DNA of 64,000 nucleotides from JAUUZQ01 sp964538375 (GCA_964538375.1 CAZIFQ010000006.1:82814-146813); one strand, 5' to 3'. Shown: positions 1-8,231, counted from the first letter of the stretch. The notes: a model not told the origin generated them from the letters alone. Numbers and translations: made by a program.

Positions 1-567
1 CAGGGATAGCATAGGTATGGGGACAAGCATCATTGCAGCCATAATTATCATAGTGACCCACATAAACCAGATACCAGGTATTTCCCCGAATATAGAACCG
101 TTAATCATCATATCGTAATATAGTCCTGTCCAGAACAGCGCATGCGCCGGTGTCGGCAGACCAAAAAAATCACTTTTCCCTTCTTTCTGAATATTAAATC
201 TTGCCAAACGAATGGCTGAAAACGAAGGAACCATAAGGATAGAAACTAGAATCGTTGTTGAAGCGAAAGATGAATTCCAGGCAGAGTCATCCGGTAGATT
301 CTCCAGAACGGCTAACATAATCTTATAAATAAATGTAGCAGGAACCAGTCCAAAACTTACGATATCTGCCAATGAATCGAGTTGTTTCCCTGTTTCGGAA
401 GTGACATGTAATAACCTGGCAGCGCTACCGTCCAGAAAATCGAAAATCGCAGCTGAGAGAATCAGAATTACAGCTATACCGGGTTTATCGCTAAGCACCA
501 TAAGCACTGCAGCGGTTCCGGCCATGAGGTTACATAGGGTAATAAAATTTGGAATATGTTTTTTCAT
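1..567 (-). CDS. pssA: CDP-diacylglycerol--serine O-phosphatidyltransferase, partial (3' end outside window)
   Basis: This is a membrane enzyme of the CDP-alcohol phosphatidyltransferase family, which makes phosphatidylserine, the precursor of phosphatidylethanolamine, from CDP-diacylglycerol and serine. I translated 189 residues on the minus strand from an ATG at 567; the frame is still open at base 1, so the C-terminus is missing. The family signature D-x2-D-G-x2-A-R-x8-G-x3-D-x3-D is intact at residues 43-68 (D43, D46, G47, A50, R51, G60, D64, D68). The N-terminus (MKKHIPNFITLCNLMAG) and the phrase DFFGLPTPAHA are typical of the PssA branch rather than PgsA. It lies 41 bases downstream of a small membrane ORF and the cyd genes on the same strand and could be read with them, but function does not require it. 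The family is certain; the serine specificity is inferred from the PssA-like motifs. Confidence 0.9.
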   Translation of the reverse strand, partial: MKKHIPNFITLCNLMAGTAAVLMVLSDKPGIAVILILSAAIFDFLDGSAARLLHVTSETGKQLDSLADIVSFGLVPATFIYKIMLAVLENLPDDSAWNSSFASTTILVSILMVPSFSAIRLARFNIQKEGKSDFFGLPTPAHALFWTGLYYDMMINGSIFGEIPGIWFMWVTMIIMAAMMLVPIPMLSL

Positions 568-608
568 TTGCCTGCCATTGAATAAGCATGCAAATTAGAA
601 AAAATATA

Positions 609-719
609 TCATTCTTCTAGCTGCTTCTTTTCAAAGCGACGCAATGCCCAACGTATAAGCCAATAGCTAATGATTATCATTGCCGGCCATGATAAATATC
701 CTAATACTGAACCAATCAT
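609..719 (-). CDS. 36-residue single-TM protein next to cydB (possible bd-oxidase small subunit)
   Basis: A short ORF, ATG at 719 and TGA at 609-611, encodes 36 residues: a short N-terminus, one hydrophobic segment (about residues 4-25, rich in I, L, W, Y) and a charged tail (RRFEKKQLEE). An AAGGA sequence lies a few bases upstream of the ATG. It starts 16 bases after cydB ends, on the same strand. Small one-helix subunits (CydX, CydS, CydH) bind bd oxidases in other phyla and are often encoded directly after cydB; size, topology and position match this. I see no clear sequence identity to E. coli CydX, so the role is inferred from context. Confidence 0.65.
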   Translation of the reverse strand: MIGSVLGYLSWPAMIIISYWLIRWALRRFEKKQLEE

Positions 720-735
720 GGTGTTTCCTTTTTAA

Positions 736-1872
736 TTAATAAATGTGCGTATCATCTTTGGCTGTTACCTCTGCTTCATCAATCTTCTTTTTACTGATTG
801 CCCTCCATGCATATACGATATAAGCTATTACAAAAGGAATCATGAGTGAAACATAGCTCATAGCAATGAGTGTATAGTGACTGGATGAACTATTCTGGAT
901 AGTCAATGAGCTTTGTAAATCATAATTTGAGGGATAAAAACTAGTGTTGTTAAACCCAGCCAAAAAGAACAAACTCATCACAACCAGGATGGTTCCGGCT
1001 CCTGAATACCATATTCCGTTGGAGCTTTTTTTCACCAATGGCCAGATAATACCAAAAAGAACCAGCAATACGCCTAGTAGAAACATGATCAATACAATGG
1101 GCATACTGACCAGGTTATGAAAGTATTTAAACGCCTCCATGGTAACATTTCCACTTTCCGGATCCACTGCATATCCATCTCTCAGCATCAGCCAGATGCT
1201 AAAGGTGAGGAAGAAAACTAAAAAAGGAATGGCATTTACCAGCAATGCTTTTTTAACCCTGGCAATGATCACCTCATGATCGATAGTCTTCATAAAATAT
1301 AGCAGTCCGAGTACACGTGCAAGAAAGAATACCGTTAAGCCCAGTGCGAGGTTAAATGGATTGAGTGCTGCTTCAAGTCCACGGGAGGAGACCTCCCATG
1401 AAACGTTGTTCATTTCATTTAATGAAAATTGCGATCCAGAGAAAAAAGTAGCAACAGCGGTTCCAATTAATAGAGTTCCTAATAAACCATTAATGATGAG
1501 AAAGGCCTCATAGGTCTTTTTACCCAGGAAATTTGAAGCTTTTGATCTGAATTCATAAGAAACTGCCTGTATCACAAATGCAAAAAGAATAATCATCCAG
1601 ACCCAGTAAGCGCCGCCGAAGCTGGTTGCATAGAATAGAGGAAAGGAGGCGAAAAATGCACCTCCAAAAGTAACCAGGGTTGAAAAAGTGAATTCCCACT
1701 TTCTACCCAATGTATTAATCAAAATTGTCCGTTCAGTTTCGGACTTCCCAATACGGTATATTAAAGTCTGCCCTCCCTGAACAAACATCAGGAAAACAAG
1801 GATGGCACCCAGAAGGGATACTATAACATACCAGTATTGCTGTAATGCGAGATATGATAAATTTTCAAACAT
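736..1872 (-). CDS. cydB: cytochrome bd ubiquinol oxidase subunit II
   Basis: Subunit II of the cytochrome bd quinol oxidase, an inner-membrane terminal oxidase with high oxygen affinity. The 378-residue protein is almost wholly hydrophobic with about eight or nine predicted membrane helices and a short charged tail (AISKKKIDEAEVTAKDD), which is a normal CydB length. Recognisable family stretches include GRKWEFTFSTLVTFGGAFFA near residue 55 and the helix with YEFRSKASNFLGKK near residue 105. It follows cydA with only two bases between the stop of cydA and its ATG, so the two are translationally linked. The N-terminal helix reads LVFLMFVQGGQTLIYRIG in place of the proteobacterial FDLGVG-type motif, a form common in Bacteroidota. 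Assignment is firm. Confidence 0.96.
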   Translation of the reverse strand: MFENLSYLALQQYWYVIVSLLGAILVFLMFVQGGQTLIYRIGKSETERTILINTLGRKWEFTFSTLVTFGGAFFASFPLFYATSFGGAYWVWMIILFAFVIQAVSYEFRSKASNFLGKKTYEAFLIINGLLGTLLIGTAVATFFSGSQFSLNEMNNVSWEVSSRGLEAALNPFNLALGLTVFFLARVLGLLYFMKTIDHEVIIARVKKALLVNAIPFLVFFLTFSIWLMLRDGYAVDPESGNVTMEAFKYFHNLVSMPIVLIMFLLGVLLVLFGIIWPLVKKSSNGIWYSGAGTILVVMSLFFLAGFNNTSFYPSNYDLQSSLTIQNSSSSHYTLIAMSYVSLMIPFVIAYIVYAWRAISKKKIDEAEVTAKDDTHIY

Positions 1873-1874
1873 GG

Positions 1875-3437
1875 CTAATTCCCTCCCGGACCTTTTTTAA
1901 TTTGTGTTGTCAAAATTTTTATTTCTGCAATAAACAGTGCTGTAAACGCCAGCAGGAATATCCAGAACGTCACTTGCACTGTAGTGGCATCCAGCCGTGT
2001 GACTGCAGCCAATGTGGGCATCAATTCATAAACCACCCAAGGTTGTCGACCCACCTCAGCCAGTACCCATCCGGCCTGGGATGCAATCCACGGCATAGGC
2101 AGCGTAATTAATGCCACCCAAAGCAGCCATTTATGCTTACCCCAATTGTTCTTCAAGCTTAATACCAATACTATAAACATGAAAATCAGGAAATGACCAC
2201 CTAATATAACCATCAGGTGGAAGGAATAGAAGTTAATTTTCACATTAGGAATTAACTCATTCGAATCTCGACCCTTGAAATATCCATAGCCGAAGTGTTG
2301 AAAATATTCGTCCACCCATTTTTCGTTTGCAAATTTTGCATTTAGTTCAGCAAATTTTGCTTCATCTCCCCTGTCCTTTGCCTGCTTCAAATCTTTAAGT
2401 GTTTGAATTGCTATGGCTCCTTTCTCTATCTTTTCTTCAAGAGAAATGATACCCTCATCCTCATTCCCGAATACCATATCAGCTATTCCGGGAACATATC
2501 CGCTTGGCGTCAGAAATACCATGTAAGAAAGGGCATTTGGTATTTCAAACTTGAAAATAAATTCCTCTTTAGGATTTATTTGCCCGGTAGTGTCAGATTT
2601 TAATGCCCCAAAAGCTACCAGGGGAGCATGTGTTTGTCCATCATATAGTGCTTCCATGGCAGCAAATTTCATAGGCTGCTTTTCAGCTAGCTGGCGTCCT
2701 GAAGTATCACCTGTTGCGATAGTCATGATCGCAGCTATTAGTCCAAAAACCGCAGCCACAAGTGTGCTGCGTTTTGCAAATAAGATCTCCCGGTTTCTCA
2801 GCAAGAACCAGGCGCTGATACCCACCACTGCAATTGAAGCCAGAAGGAAACTGGAAGTAATGGTATGTAAAAATTTATTAACTGCTGAATCCGACAATAT
2901 CACCTCCCAGAAATTCGTCATTTCATTTCTGGCCGTTAGCGGATTGAATTTTGTCCCCACAGGATCCTGCATCCAGGCATTTGCCACAAGGATCCAGATG
3001 GCCGACAGATTGGCACCTATTGCAGTTAGCCAGGTACTGGTAAGGTGGAATCGCTTACTTACTTTGTTCCAACCAAAGAACATAACTGCAATGAATGTCG
3101 ACTCCATAAAGAAGGCCATGATTCCTTCAATGGCCAGCGGAGCGCCGAATATGTCACCAACAAACCATGAATAATTAGACCAGTTGGTTCCAAATTCAAA
3201 CTCAAGGATTATCCCGGTTGAAACTCCAATGGCAAAGTTGATACCAAAGACCTTCATCCAGAATTTCGTAATACGTTTCCACTCTTCATCACCTGTCTTC
3301 ACGTAAATAGTTTCCATAAAGGCCACTATAAACGCCAGTCCGAGTGTAAGGGGTACGAACAACCAGTGAAACATGGCAGTGAGGGCAAATTGTCCTCTCG
3401 ACCAATCAATCAATGATGTGTCAATAGATTCAAACAT
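1875..3437 (-). CDS. cydA: cytochrome bd ubiquinol oxidase subunit I
   Basis: Subunit I carries haems b558, b595 and d, oxidises the quinol and reduces oxygen to water. The 520-residue protein shows the N-terminal haem-ligand region SRGQFALTAMFHWLFVPLT with His24 (equivalent to E. coli His19), the conserved EFEFGTNWS and IEGIMAFFMESTF helices, and GRQPW near residue 465. The periplasmic Q loop starts around residue 250 (KQPMKFAAMEALY) and is long, with a charged helical insert (about residues 325-385) rich in E, K and A before the next helix. That makes it the long-Q-loop type. It sits between a DUF4492 gene (three bases upstream) and cydB in an evident operon. Identification is certain. Confidence 0.97.
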   Translation of the reverse strand: MFESIDTSLIDWSRGQFALTAMFHWLFVPLTLGLAFIVAFMETIYVKTGDEEWKRITKFWMKVFGINFAIGVSTGIILEFEFGTNWSNYSWFVGDIFGAPLAIEGIMAFFMESTFIAVMFFGWNKVSKRFHLTSTWLTAIGANLSAIWILVANAWMQDPVGTKFNPLTARNEMTNFWEVILSDSAVNKFLHTITSSFLLASIAVVGISAWFLLRNREILFAKRSTLVAAVFGLIAAIMTIATGDTSGRQLAEKQPMKFAAMEALYDGQTHAPLVAFGALKSDTTGQINPKEEFIFKFEIPNALSYMVFLTPSGYVPGIADMVFGNEDEGIISLEEKIEKGAIAIQTLKDLKQAKDRGDEAKFAELNAKFANEKWVDEYFQHFGYGYFKGRDSNELIPNVKINFYSFHLMVILGGHFLIFMFIVLVLSLKNNWGKHKWLLWVALITLPMPWIASQAGWVLAEVGRQPWVVYELMPTLAAVTRLDATTVQVTFWIFLLAFTALFIAEIKILTTQIKKGPGGN

Positions 3438-3439
3438 AT

Positions 3440-3646
3440 TTATAAAGGATTAGTTAATTGTTCCAAAACAGCGTCGCTTCTTTCTTCATCGGTCGCATAA
3501 TCACGTTTTAAGATATCCGGGAAGAAGAATATCTTTAGAATAACAAACATGATAAATAGTTTCACCAAAATAACTGCCCAGAGAGATTTCCCCCAGGTCA
3601 TACTCCTGAATCCTTCATAATAAAACCTGAAGACTCTCTTAATCAT
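3440..3646 (-). CDS. DUF4492 family small membrane protein
   Basis: This 68-residue protein begins with basic and aromatic residues (MIKRVFRFYYEGFRSMTWGK), has one hydrophobic helix at about residues 20-43, and ends in an acidic, soluble tail. This layout and the YYEGFR..TWGK..W.VI pattern match DUF4492, a family found directly upstream of cydA in Bacteroidota and some Campylobacterota. It ends three bases before the cydA ATG. Its biochemical role is not established; conservation beside cydA suggests help with assembly or stability of the bd oxidase, which is inference. It is the first gene of the apparent cyd operon. Confidence 0.85.
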   Translation of the reverse strand: MIKRVFRFYYEGFRSMTWGKSLWAVILVKLFIMFVILKIFFFPDILKRDYATDEERSDAVLEQLTNPL

Positions 3647-4028
3647 TGCAAACCGATTAGAATATTATACATTCATAGTACCATATAAAAATGTGCTCTT
3701 TGTGAAAACTAAAATCATATAAATATAATAAAAATTACTATTTGCATAGTCTCTAAATAGCCCCCTAAAACATGAAAATTTCTTTCAGTCATAATATATT
3801 AACAAGTGTTTGAGAGATTCTTTAGAATTAAACATAAACAGAATATATTTTGGAAGGGCAAATCAGATAAAAATGCAGTGTCAGAAAATCAAAATGAAAA
3901 CATTAAAAGAAAGGAGGGAAATGAGGGAATAGTTTAGTAATCTCTATTTAGACCAATTCCAATAACGAACCGATTCCGTGTGGCATAATTTCTTAACTTG
4001 TGCATCAGAAAATGCAAATTCTACCCTG
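3647..4028. other. divergent intergenic region, no gene seen
   Basis: About 380 AT-rich bases lie between the divergent DUF4492/cyd operon and the symporter gene and should hold both promoters. No open frame longer than about 13 codons with a plausible start is visible, no hairpin with a T-run, and no match good enough to the Bacteroidota TTTG / TAxxTTTG promoter pair to call. Confidence 0.6.
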
Positions 4029-4967
4029 ATGACAAATCTCTTTGCAGATTATTTTCTACCTGTAACATTGGCACTCATTACACTTGGAATGGGACTATCT
4101 GTTACACTCAGGGATTTTAAAAATGTTTTTAATCGTCCGAGAGCGGTTGTTCTTGGAATTTGCTGTCAGATTCTGCTGCTTCCTGTAATTGCATTTAGCA
4201 TTGCTTTTCTGACAGATATTGATCCTTACTTCAAGGTGGGCTTAGTAATAATTGCCTCCTGTCCGGGAGGAGCCACTTCGAATTTGATTACTTACCTGCT
4301 TAACGGTAATGTCGCCTTGTCCATATCAATGACAGCGCTAAACTCGTTGCTTACATTGATTACAATTCCATTGAATGTCAGCATCGCCCTAATGGTTTTT
4401 ATTCATGCTGATGCAGAAATACACTTACCTGTTGGGAATACCCTTCTTCAGATAATTCTGATAACAATTATTCCTGTATATATTGGAATCCGTATCCGAA
4501 ACAAGAGAACGAAGCTTGCCGACAAACTCCAGAAACCCCTGAAATTTATTCTTCCATTTATACTTATTCTTGCCTATGCCGGCATTCTGTTTTTTGGAGA
4601 AAGCTCGATTACAACTACCAGCAAAGATTTCTTTAATCTATTACCTCACACCCTCTTACTTAATGCAAGTGCCATGTTTTTTGGATGGATGATTGCAAGG
4701 GCATTTTTGCTTGGCAAAAGAAATCAGTTTACTATTTCCATTGAAGTCGGGCTGCAAAACTCAGTCCTCGCCATATTTGTAGCCAGCAGTATTCTCGATA
4801 ACCAGGTAATGGCTCTTGTAGCAGTGGTTTATGGTTCATTTACCTTCTTCTCTACGGCTTTTTTCGCCTGGATCATTAAGAAGGTGACAAATATGAGAAA
4901 GCCCAGGGTTATAGCAAAGGCCCAGAGAATTGCCAGGAGGGTGGCTCGGAGGGGAAGGGTAAACTAA
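4029..4967 (+). CDS. bile acid:sodium symporter family transporter
   Basis: A polytopic inner-membrane protein of the BASS (SBF/ASBT) family, which uses the sodium gradient to take up organic anions. From the ATG at 4029 it is 312 residues with about nine or ten hydrophobic segments. The family hallmark CPGGATSN followed by a broken helix (LITYLLNGNVALSISMTALN) is present near residue 80, matching the sodium-binding crossover region. The C-terminus ends in a very basic stretch (about 24 residues, many Arg). An upstream GTG at 3978 would add 17 residues of no membrane character, so I prefer the ATG, although neither has a clear ribosome site. Substrate cannot be told from sequence; homologues move bile acids, pantoate or keto acids. 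Confidence 0.85.
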   Translation: MTNLFADYFLPVTLALITLGMGLSVTLRDFKNVFNRPRAVVLGICCQILLLPVIAFSIAFLTDIDPYFKVGLVIIASCPGGATSNLITYLLNGNVALSISMTALNSLLTLITIPLNVSIALMVFIHADAEIHLPVGNTLLQIILITIIPVYIGIRIRNKRTKLADKLQKPLKFILPFILILAYAGILFFGESSITTTSKDFFNLLPHTLLLNASAMFFGWMIARAFLLGKRNQFTISIEVGLQNSVLAIFVASSILDNQVMALVAVVYGSFTFFSTAFFAWIIKKVTNMRKPRVIAKAQRIARRVARRGRVN

Positions 4968-4975
4968 ACCTTTCC

Positions 4976-5602
4976 TCAACGATAGAGGTGGATGAAACCA
5001 CTTACCTGCGTCACAGCAGGGGTTTCCTTACTATCAATAACAAAATAGTAAACACCCTCTGGTACATCACGACCTCCAATGGTTTTGCCGTCCCAGGTAA
5101 TTTTTGGAGAATGTGAAAAATACACCTGTGTGCCAGTCCTGGTAAACACACGGAAATCATATGAATAATCACCCTGGGTAGTTACTTTGAAGTAATCATT
5201 TATCATATCACCATTAGGCGTAAAAACATTGGGGGGTTTGAGTTCCTTATAGATGGGGACTTTTTTAAAGATGGAGTCCGAACATCCGGCGTTATTGGTC
5301 AGCATAAGGAATACATTATAATATCCCTCTTCCGGAAAAGTATATACTGCTATTGAGTCCATCACTATTGAGCCATCCGGAAATCTCCATTCATACTGTA
5401 TGGTCTCTCCTGCTTCAGGTTTATAGAAAGCAGCCTGGAAGAAATAGGTGAAGTCGTTTTCGGTAGTTGAAGAATCTTTAAATATAAAATCAGCATAAAT
5501 GGTGCATGCTGAGTCCGAATCTAAAGTAATAGCCTCCTGGCTAAAAACACTGCCAACGAGCAGAAATAGTGCAAAAACTGTATTGATTATTCTTTTTACC
5601 AT
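4976..5602 (-). CDS. PKD-type secreted protein with gliding-motility/T9SS type B C-terminal domain
   Basis: A 208-residue exported protein. Residues 1-22 form a signal peptide ending VFSQ. Residues about 50-112 look like a PKD/Ig-like domain (YEWRFPDG, then YTFPEEGYYNVFLMLTNNAGC). Residues 118-208 begin PPNVFTPNGDMINDYF and continue with FRVFTRTGTQVY, WDGKTIGGRDVPEGVYYFVI and a final FIHLYR. This is the gliding-motility-associated C-terminal (CHU_C, TIGR04131) pattern that directs T9SS export and type B sorting. The protein is therefore probably placed on the cell surface or released. Its catalytic or binding role is unknown. It is convergent with the symporter gene (8 bases between stops) and stands alone. 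Confidence 0.85.
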   Translation of the reverse strand: MVKRIINTVFALFLLVGSVFSQEAITLDSDSACTIYADFIFKDSSTTENDFTYFFQAAFYKPEAGETIQYEWRFPDGSIVMDSIAVYTFPEEGYYNVFLMLTNNAGCSDSIFKKVPIYKELKPPNVFTPNGDMINDYFKVTTQGDYSYDFRVFTRTGTQVYFSHSPKITWDGKTIGGRDVPEGVYYFVIDSKETPAVTQVSGFIHLYR

Positions 5603-5855
5603 GCAATTCTAAAAGACGAATATATAGCCCTTTGTTTTGAATTAATGCTAAAGTTATTAAAAAAAACAAACTGTAGTATCTTGTTTGTATATTGAGATAA
5701 TAATATTATGCACATGATATTGCAACTTTGCTCGCCATATCCTCCCGCTTGGTAAATATCACAGAGCTGCAAAGGGTAAAATATTTTGTTCATAAATAAT
5801 CCTTTTTTAATCTTAAGTGATATGCTATTTTTACGCGGTGTAAAACAAGGAGATA

Positions 5856-6650
5856 ATGAAGCAGTATCTGAATTTATTGCAGCGAGTATTAGATGAAGGT
5901 GTTGAAAAGCAAGACCGTACCGGAACTGGTACAATCAGCGTCTTTGGTCATCAGATGAGGTTTGACTTTTCAGATGGATTCCCCCTACTAACTACAAAAA
6001 AGCTACATCTACGTTCCATTATTCACGAGCTGCTATGGTTTCTAAATGGAGAAACTAACACTGAATACCTCAATGAACATGGGGTCAGGATCTGGGATGA
6101 ATGGGCAGATGAAAAAGGTGAGTTAGGAAGAATATATGGCTACCAATGGAGATCATGGACCACTTCTGAGAATGAGAGCATAGACCAGATTAAAACTGTG
6201 GTCGACTCTATAAAAAACAATCCAGATTCCAGAAGACACATTGTAAGTGCCTGGAATGTTGGAGATCTGGATAAAATGGCGCTTCCACCCTGTCATATTC
6301 TGTTCCAGTTTTATGTTGCAAATGGAAAACTCTCCTGTCAGCTTTACCAGCGCAGTGCAGATATTTTCCTTGGTGTCCCTTTCAATATTGCCTCCTATGC
6401 CCTATTACTAATGATGATGGCACAGGTAACAGGATTAAAACCGGGAACCTTTGTGCATACCCTGGGAGATGCACATATCTACCTGAATCACATTGAGCAG
6501 GTAAAATTGCAGCTTACGCGGGAACCCCGTTCTCTTCCGGACATGAAAATTAATCCGGATATAAATTCAATATTTGATTTCAAATTTGAAGATTTTGAGC
6601 TGATGAATTACGATCCTCATCCACATATTAAAGGAGCAATTTCAATATAA
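5856..6650 (+). CDS. thyA: thymidylate synthase
   Basis: Converts dUMP to dTMP using 5,10-methylene-tetrahydrofolate, giving dihydrofolate. The 264-residue length is the exact classical ThyA length. The catalytic cysteine is Cys146 in LPPCHILFQFY, followed by LSCQLYQRSADIFLGVPFNIA, which binds nucleotide and folate. The N-terminal RTGTGTISVFGHQMRFD and C-terminal YDPHPHIKGAIS are canonical. The gene is followed after one base by folA, so product dihydrofolate is recycled by the next enzyme. The start ATG is preceded by a purine-rich AAGGAGAT, one of the few good ribosome sites here. Confidence 0.98.
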   Translation: MKQYLNLLQRVLDEGVEKQDRTGTGTISVFGHQMRFDFSDGFPLLTTKKLHLRSIIHELLWFLNGETNTEYLNEHGVRIWDEWADEKGELGRIYGYQWRSWTTSENESIDQIKTVVDSIKNNPDSRRHIVSAWNVGDLDKMALPPCHILFQFYVANGKLSCQLYQRSADIFLGVPFNIASYALLLMMMAQVTGLKPGTFVHTLGDAHIYLNHIEQVKLQLTREPRSLPDMKINPDINSIFDFKFEDFELMNYDPHPHIKGAISI

Positions 6651-6651
6651 T

Positions 6652-7155
6652 ATGACAGCACCAAAAGAAAATATATCCATCATCGTCGCTATTGCGGAAA
6701 ATAACGCTATTGGGATAGATAACAAGCTATTATGGCACTTATCTGATGACTTGAAACGATTCAAGAAGATCACAACGGGTCATGCAGTAATGATGGGGCG
6801 TAACACTTATCTCTCCCTGCCTAATGGTGCCTTGCCCAATCGCACCAATATTGTTATCACTGATAATCCTGAAGAAGTTTTTGAAGGATGTGAGATGGCA
6901 TACTCTATTGATGAAGCACTAAAAATTGCAGGCAATAGCCGGGAGTGTTTTGTTATTGGAGGAGGCATAGTTTATAAGCAGATGATGCCCATTGCCGGGA
7001 AGCTTTATCTTACCAGGGTACATAAATCCTTTGAAGCAGATACTTTCTTTCCAGAGATCGATTTCACAGAATGGGAAGAGAAGGAAACAGAAAAGGTACA
7101 AGCCACTGAAAAAAACGATTTTTCGCATACCTACTCACTGTATATCAGAAAATAA
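6652..7155 (+). CDS. folA: dihydrofolate reductase
   Basis: NADPH-dependent reduction of dihydrofolate to tetrahydrofolate, completing the thymidylate cycle with thyA. At 167 residues it has the usual DHFR size. Motifs: SIIVAIAENNAIGIDNKLLWHLSDDLKRFKK in parts (the Met20-loop region and the catalytic acidic residue of HLSDDL), GHAVMMGRNTYLSLP (cofactor site), RTNIVITDN, and CFVIGGGIVYKQMM (the glycine pair motif). The ATG begins one base after the thyA stop, so the pair is co-transcribed. Confidence 0.97.
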   Translation: MTAPKENISIIVAIAENNAIGIDNKLLWHLSDDLKRFKKITTGHAVMMGRNTYLSLPNGALPNRTNIVITDNPEEVFEGCEMAYSIDEALKIAGNSRECFVIGGGIVYKQMMPIAGKLYLTRVHKSFEADTFFPEIDFTEWEEKETEKVQATEKNDFSHTYSLYIRK

Positions 7156-7189
7156 GCATTCACTTCAAAAGAGCAGTGAAAAATTATTT

Positions 7190-7210
7190 TTATGCTAACA
7201 ATTAGCATAA
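7190..7210. repeat. perfect 9-bp palindrome between folA and DUF2147 gene
   Basis: TTATGCTAA, a three-base CAA centre, then TTAGCATAA. It lies about 50 bases upstream of the DUF2147 start and 35 bases after the folA stop. There is no T-run after it, so it is not a typical terminator; an operator or RNA hairpin is possible. Confidence 0.5.
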
Positions 7211-7258
7211 TTGAGAAAAAGCCATTATTTTACGCCCACAAACTAAAATTTATCTGAA

Positions 7259-7708
7259 ATGAAAAAAGTATTATTTGCGTTTTCAATTCTATTGTTTCTT
7301 CCCCTGACATCTTTTGCTCAAGCCCAAAAATTTACAGGGGAATGGATCACTGCAAGTGACTCTTCTTCAGTTGAAATCACCAAGCAGCCAAATGGTAAAT
7401 ATGCCGGTGTTATTAACTGGTTAATGGTACCTAACGAAGATGACGGCACACCAAAAGTTGATAAAGAAAACCCTGATTCTAAAAAGCAGAAGAACCCTAT
7501 CATTGGTTTGAAACTAGTAAAAGGATTCACATACAATGCCAAGAAAGACCGTTGGGATGGAGGAAGTATTTATGATCCTGATAATGGCAAAACATATGAT
7601 TGCTACTGCTGGTTTGAGGATGGAAACTACGATGTACTTTATCTAAAAGGATACGTTCTTGGAATGAAATTCCTCGGACGTGAGACCATCTGGAATCGCA
7701 AAAAGTAG
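7259..7708 (+). CDS. DUF2147 domain-containing secreted protein
   Basis: A 149-residue protein with a cleavable signal peptide (MKKVLFAFSILLFLPLTSFAQ, residues 1-21) and a mature domain matching DUF2147: FTGEWITASDSSSVEI, KYAGVINWL, KLVKGF, GGSIYDPDNGKTYDCYCWFE, LYLKGYVLGMKFLGRETIW. The fold is a small lipocalin-like beta barrel in solved relatives, probably periplasmic. No enzymatic role is established; members are widespread in Bacteroidota and Proteobacteria. It is the third gene in the thyA-folA direction, but the 103-base gap with a palindrome suggests its own promoter. Confidence 0.85.
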   Translation: MKKVLFAFSILLFLPLTSFAQAQKFTGEWITASDSSSVEITKQPNGKYAGVINWLMVPNEDDGTPKVDKENPDSKKQKNPIIGLKLVKGFTYNAKKDRWDGGSIYDPDNGKTYDCYCWFEDGNYDVLYLKGYVLGMKFLGRETIWNRKK

Positions 7709-8198
7709 CCCTTCGACTTCGCTCAGGGACCACCTCATTAAAGGGCTGATTCGCCTAGCGAAGAATAACATTAATTTAAGATATTACTAAACCTAAACTT
7801 TTGATTCGTGTGATTTTTGATTGCATGATGAACTGGGGAGCCCCGCAGAAATGCGGGGCTTTTCTGTGAGTTGGGGTAAGGTATAGGGAATGAATGGTTA
7901 AAGGGTTAAATGTATTAAGGTAATAATACAAGCCCCATTAAACCATTTTTCATTAAACCCTTCATCAAGCGTTAAAGGATGTTAAAATTGTCCGTATCCG
8001 AACAACAATGTTCAAAAACGGATAATATTTATGTCAAATAGAAGGGATGAAATATTATTTATCTTTCTGTTTTTGTGACACTTACATGCTTTGGCATACA
8101 AGTTGAGTTATACTAGGAGAACAAATCAAACGTCCTTTTACATTTCACTAACGGGTGAATGAGTAAAATTTCTTTTTTAGGTTTAAGTGGTTAGTATG
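7709..8198. other. gene-poor interval, repeats and a candidate small RNA
   Basis: Nearly 500 bases without a credible protein gene. It opens with CCTTCGACTTCGCTCAGG at 7710-7727, a kind of short dispersed element often seen between bacterial genes. After the 7839 terminator there is a degenerate stretch of GGTTAAA / TTTAACC words (about 7900-7980). The rest (about 7980-8198) is unique sequence leading into a second plus-strand terminator. The only start codons give peptides of about 15 residues. A plus-strand non-coding RNA is the simplest reading of the second terminator. Confidence 0.5.
7839..7864 (+). terminator. rho-independent terminator after DUF2147 gene
   Basis: A perfect 9-bp GC-rich stem AGCCCCGCA / TGCGGGGCT closed by a GAAA tetraloop and followed by TTTT. 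It is 130 bases after the DUF2147 stop and ends that transcript. Confidence 0.85.
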
Positions 8199-8225
8199 AA
8201 GGGGCCTTCCAAGGCCCCTTTTTCA
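7980..8225 (+). ncRNA. candidate small non-coding RNA ending in a strong terminator
   Basis: Between the plus-strand terminator at 7839-7864 and another plus-strand terminator at 8199-8225 there is no protein gene, so the second terminator needs a transcript of its own. The 5' end cannot be fixed; no perfect TAxxTTTG promoter is visible. I do not recognise a known RNA family (not tmRNA, RNase P or SRP RNA by eye). Support is indirect only. Confidence 0.3.
8199..8225 (+). terminator. rho-independent terminator with no upstream protein gene
   Basis: Stem AAGGGGCCT / AGGCCCCTT with a TCCA loop, then TTTTT. The T-run orients it on the plus strand. On the minus strand the stem is not followed by a comparable T-run. 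Confidence 0.8.
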
Positions 8226-8231
8226 TTTAAT

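Noticed and set aside
2551..3174. A 207-residue plus-strand open frame opposite cydA
   Set aside because: Antisense to a clear, conserved cydA; no domain, poor start context. A shadow of strong codon bias.
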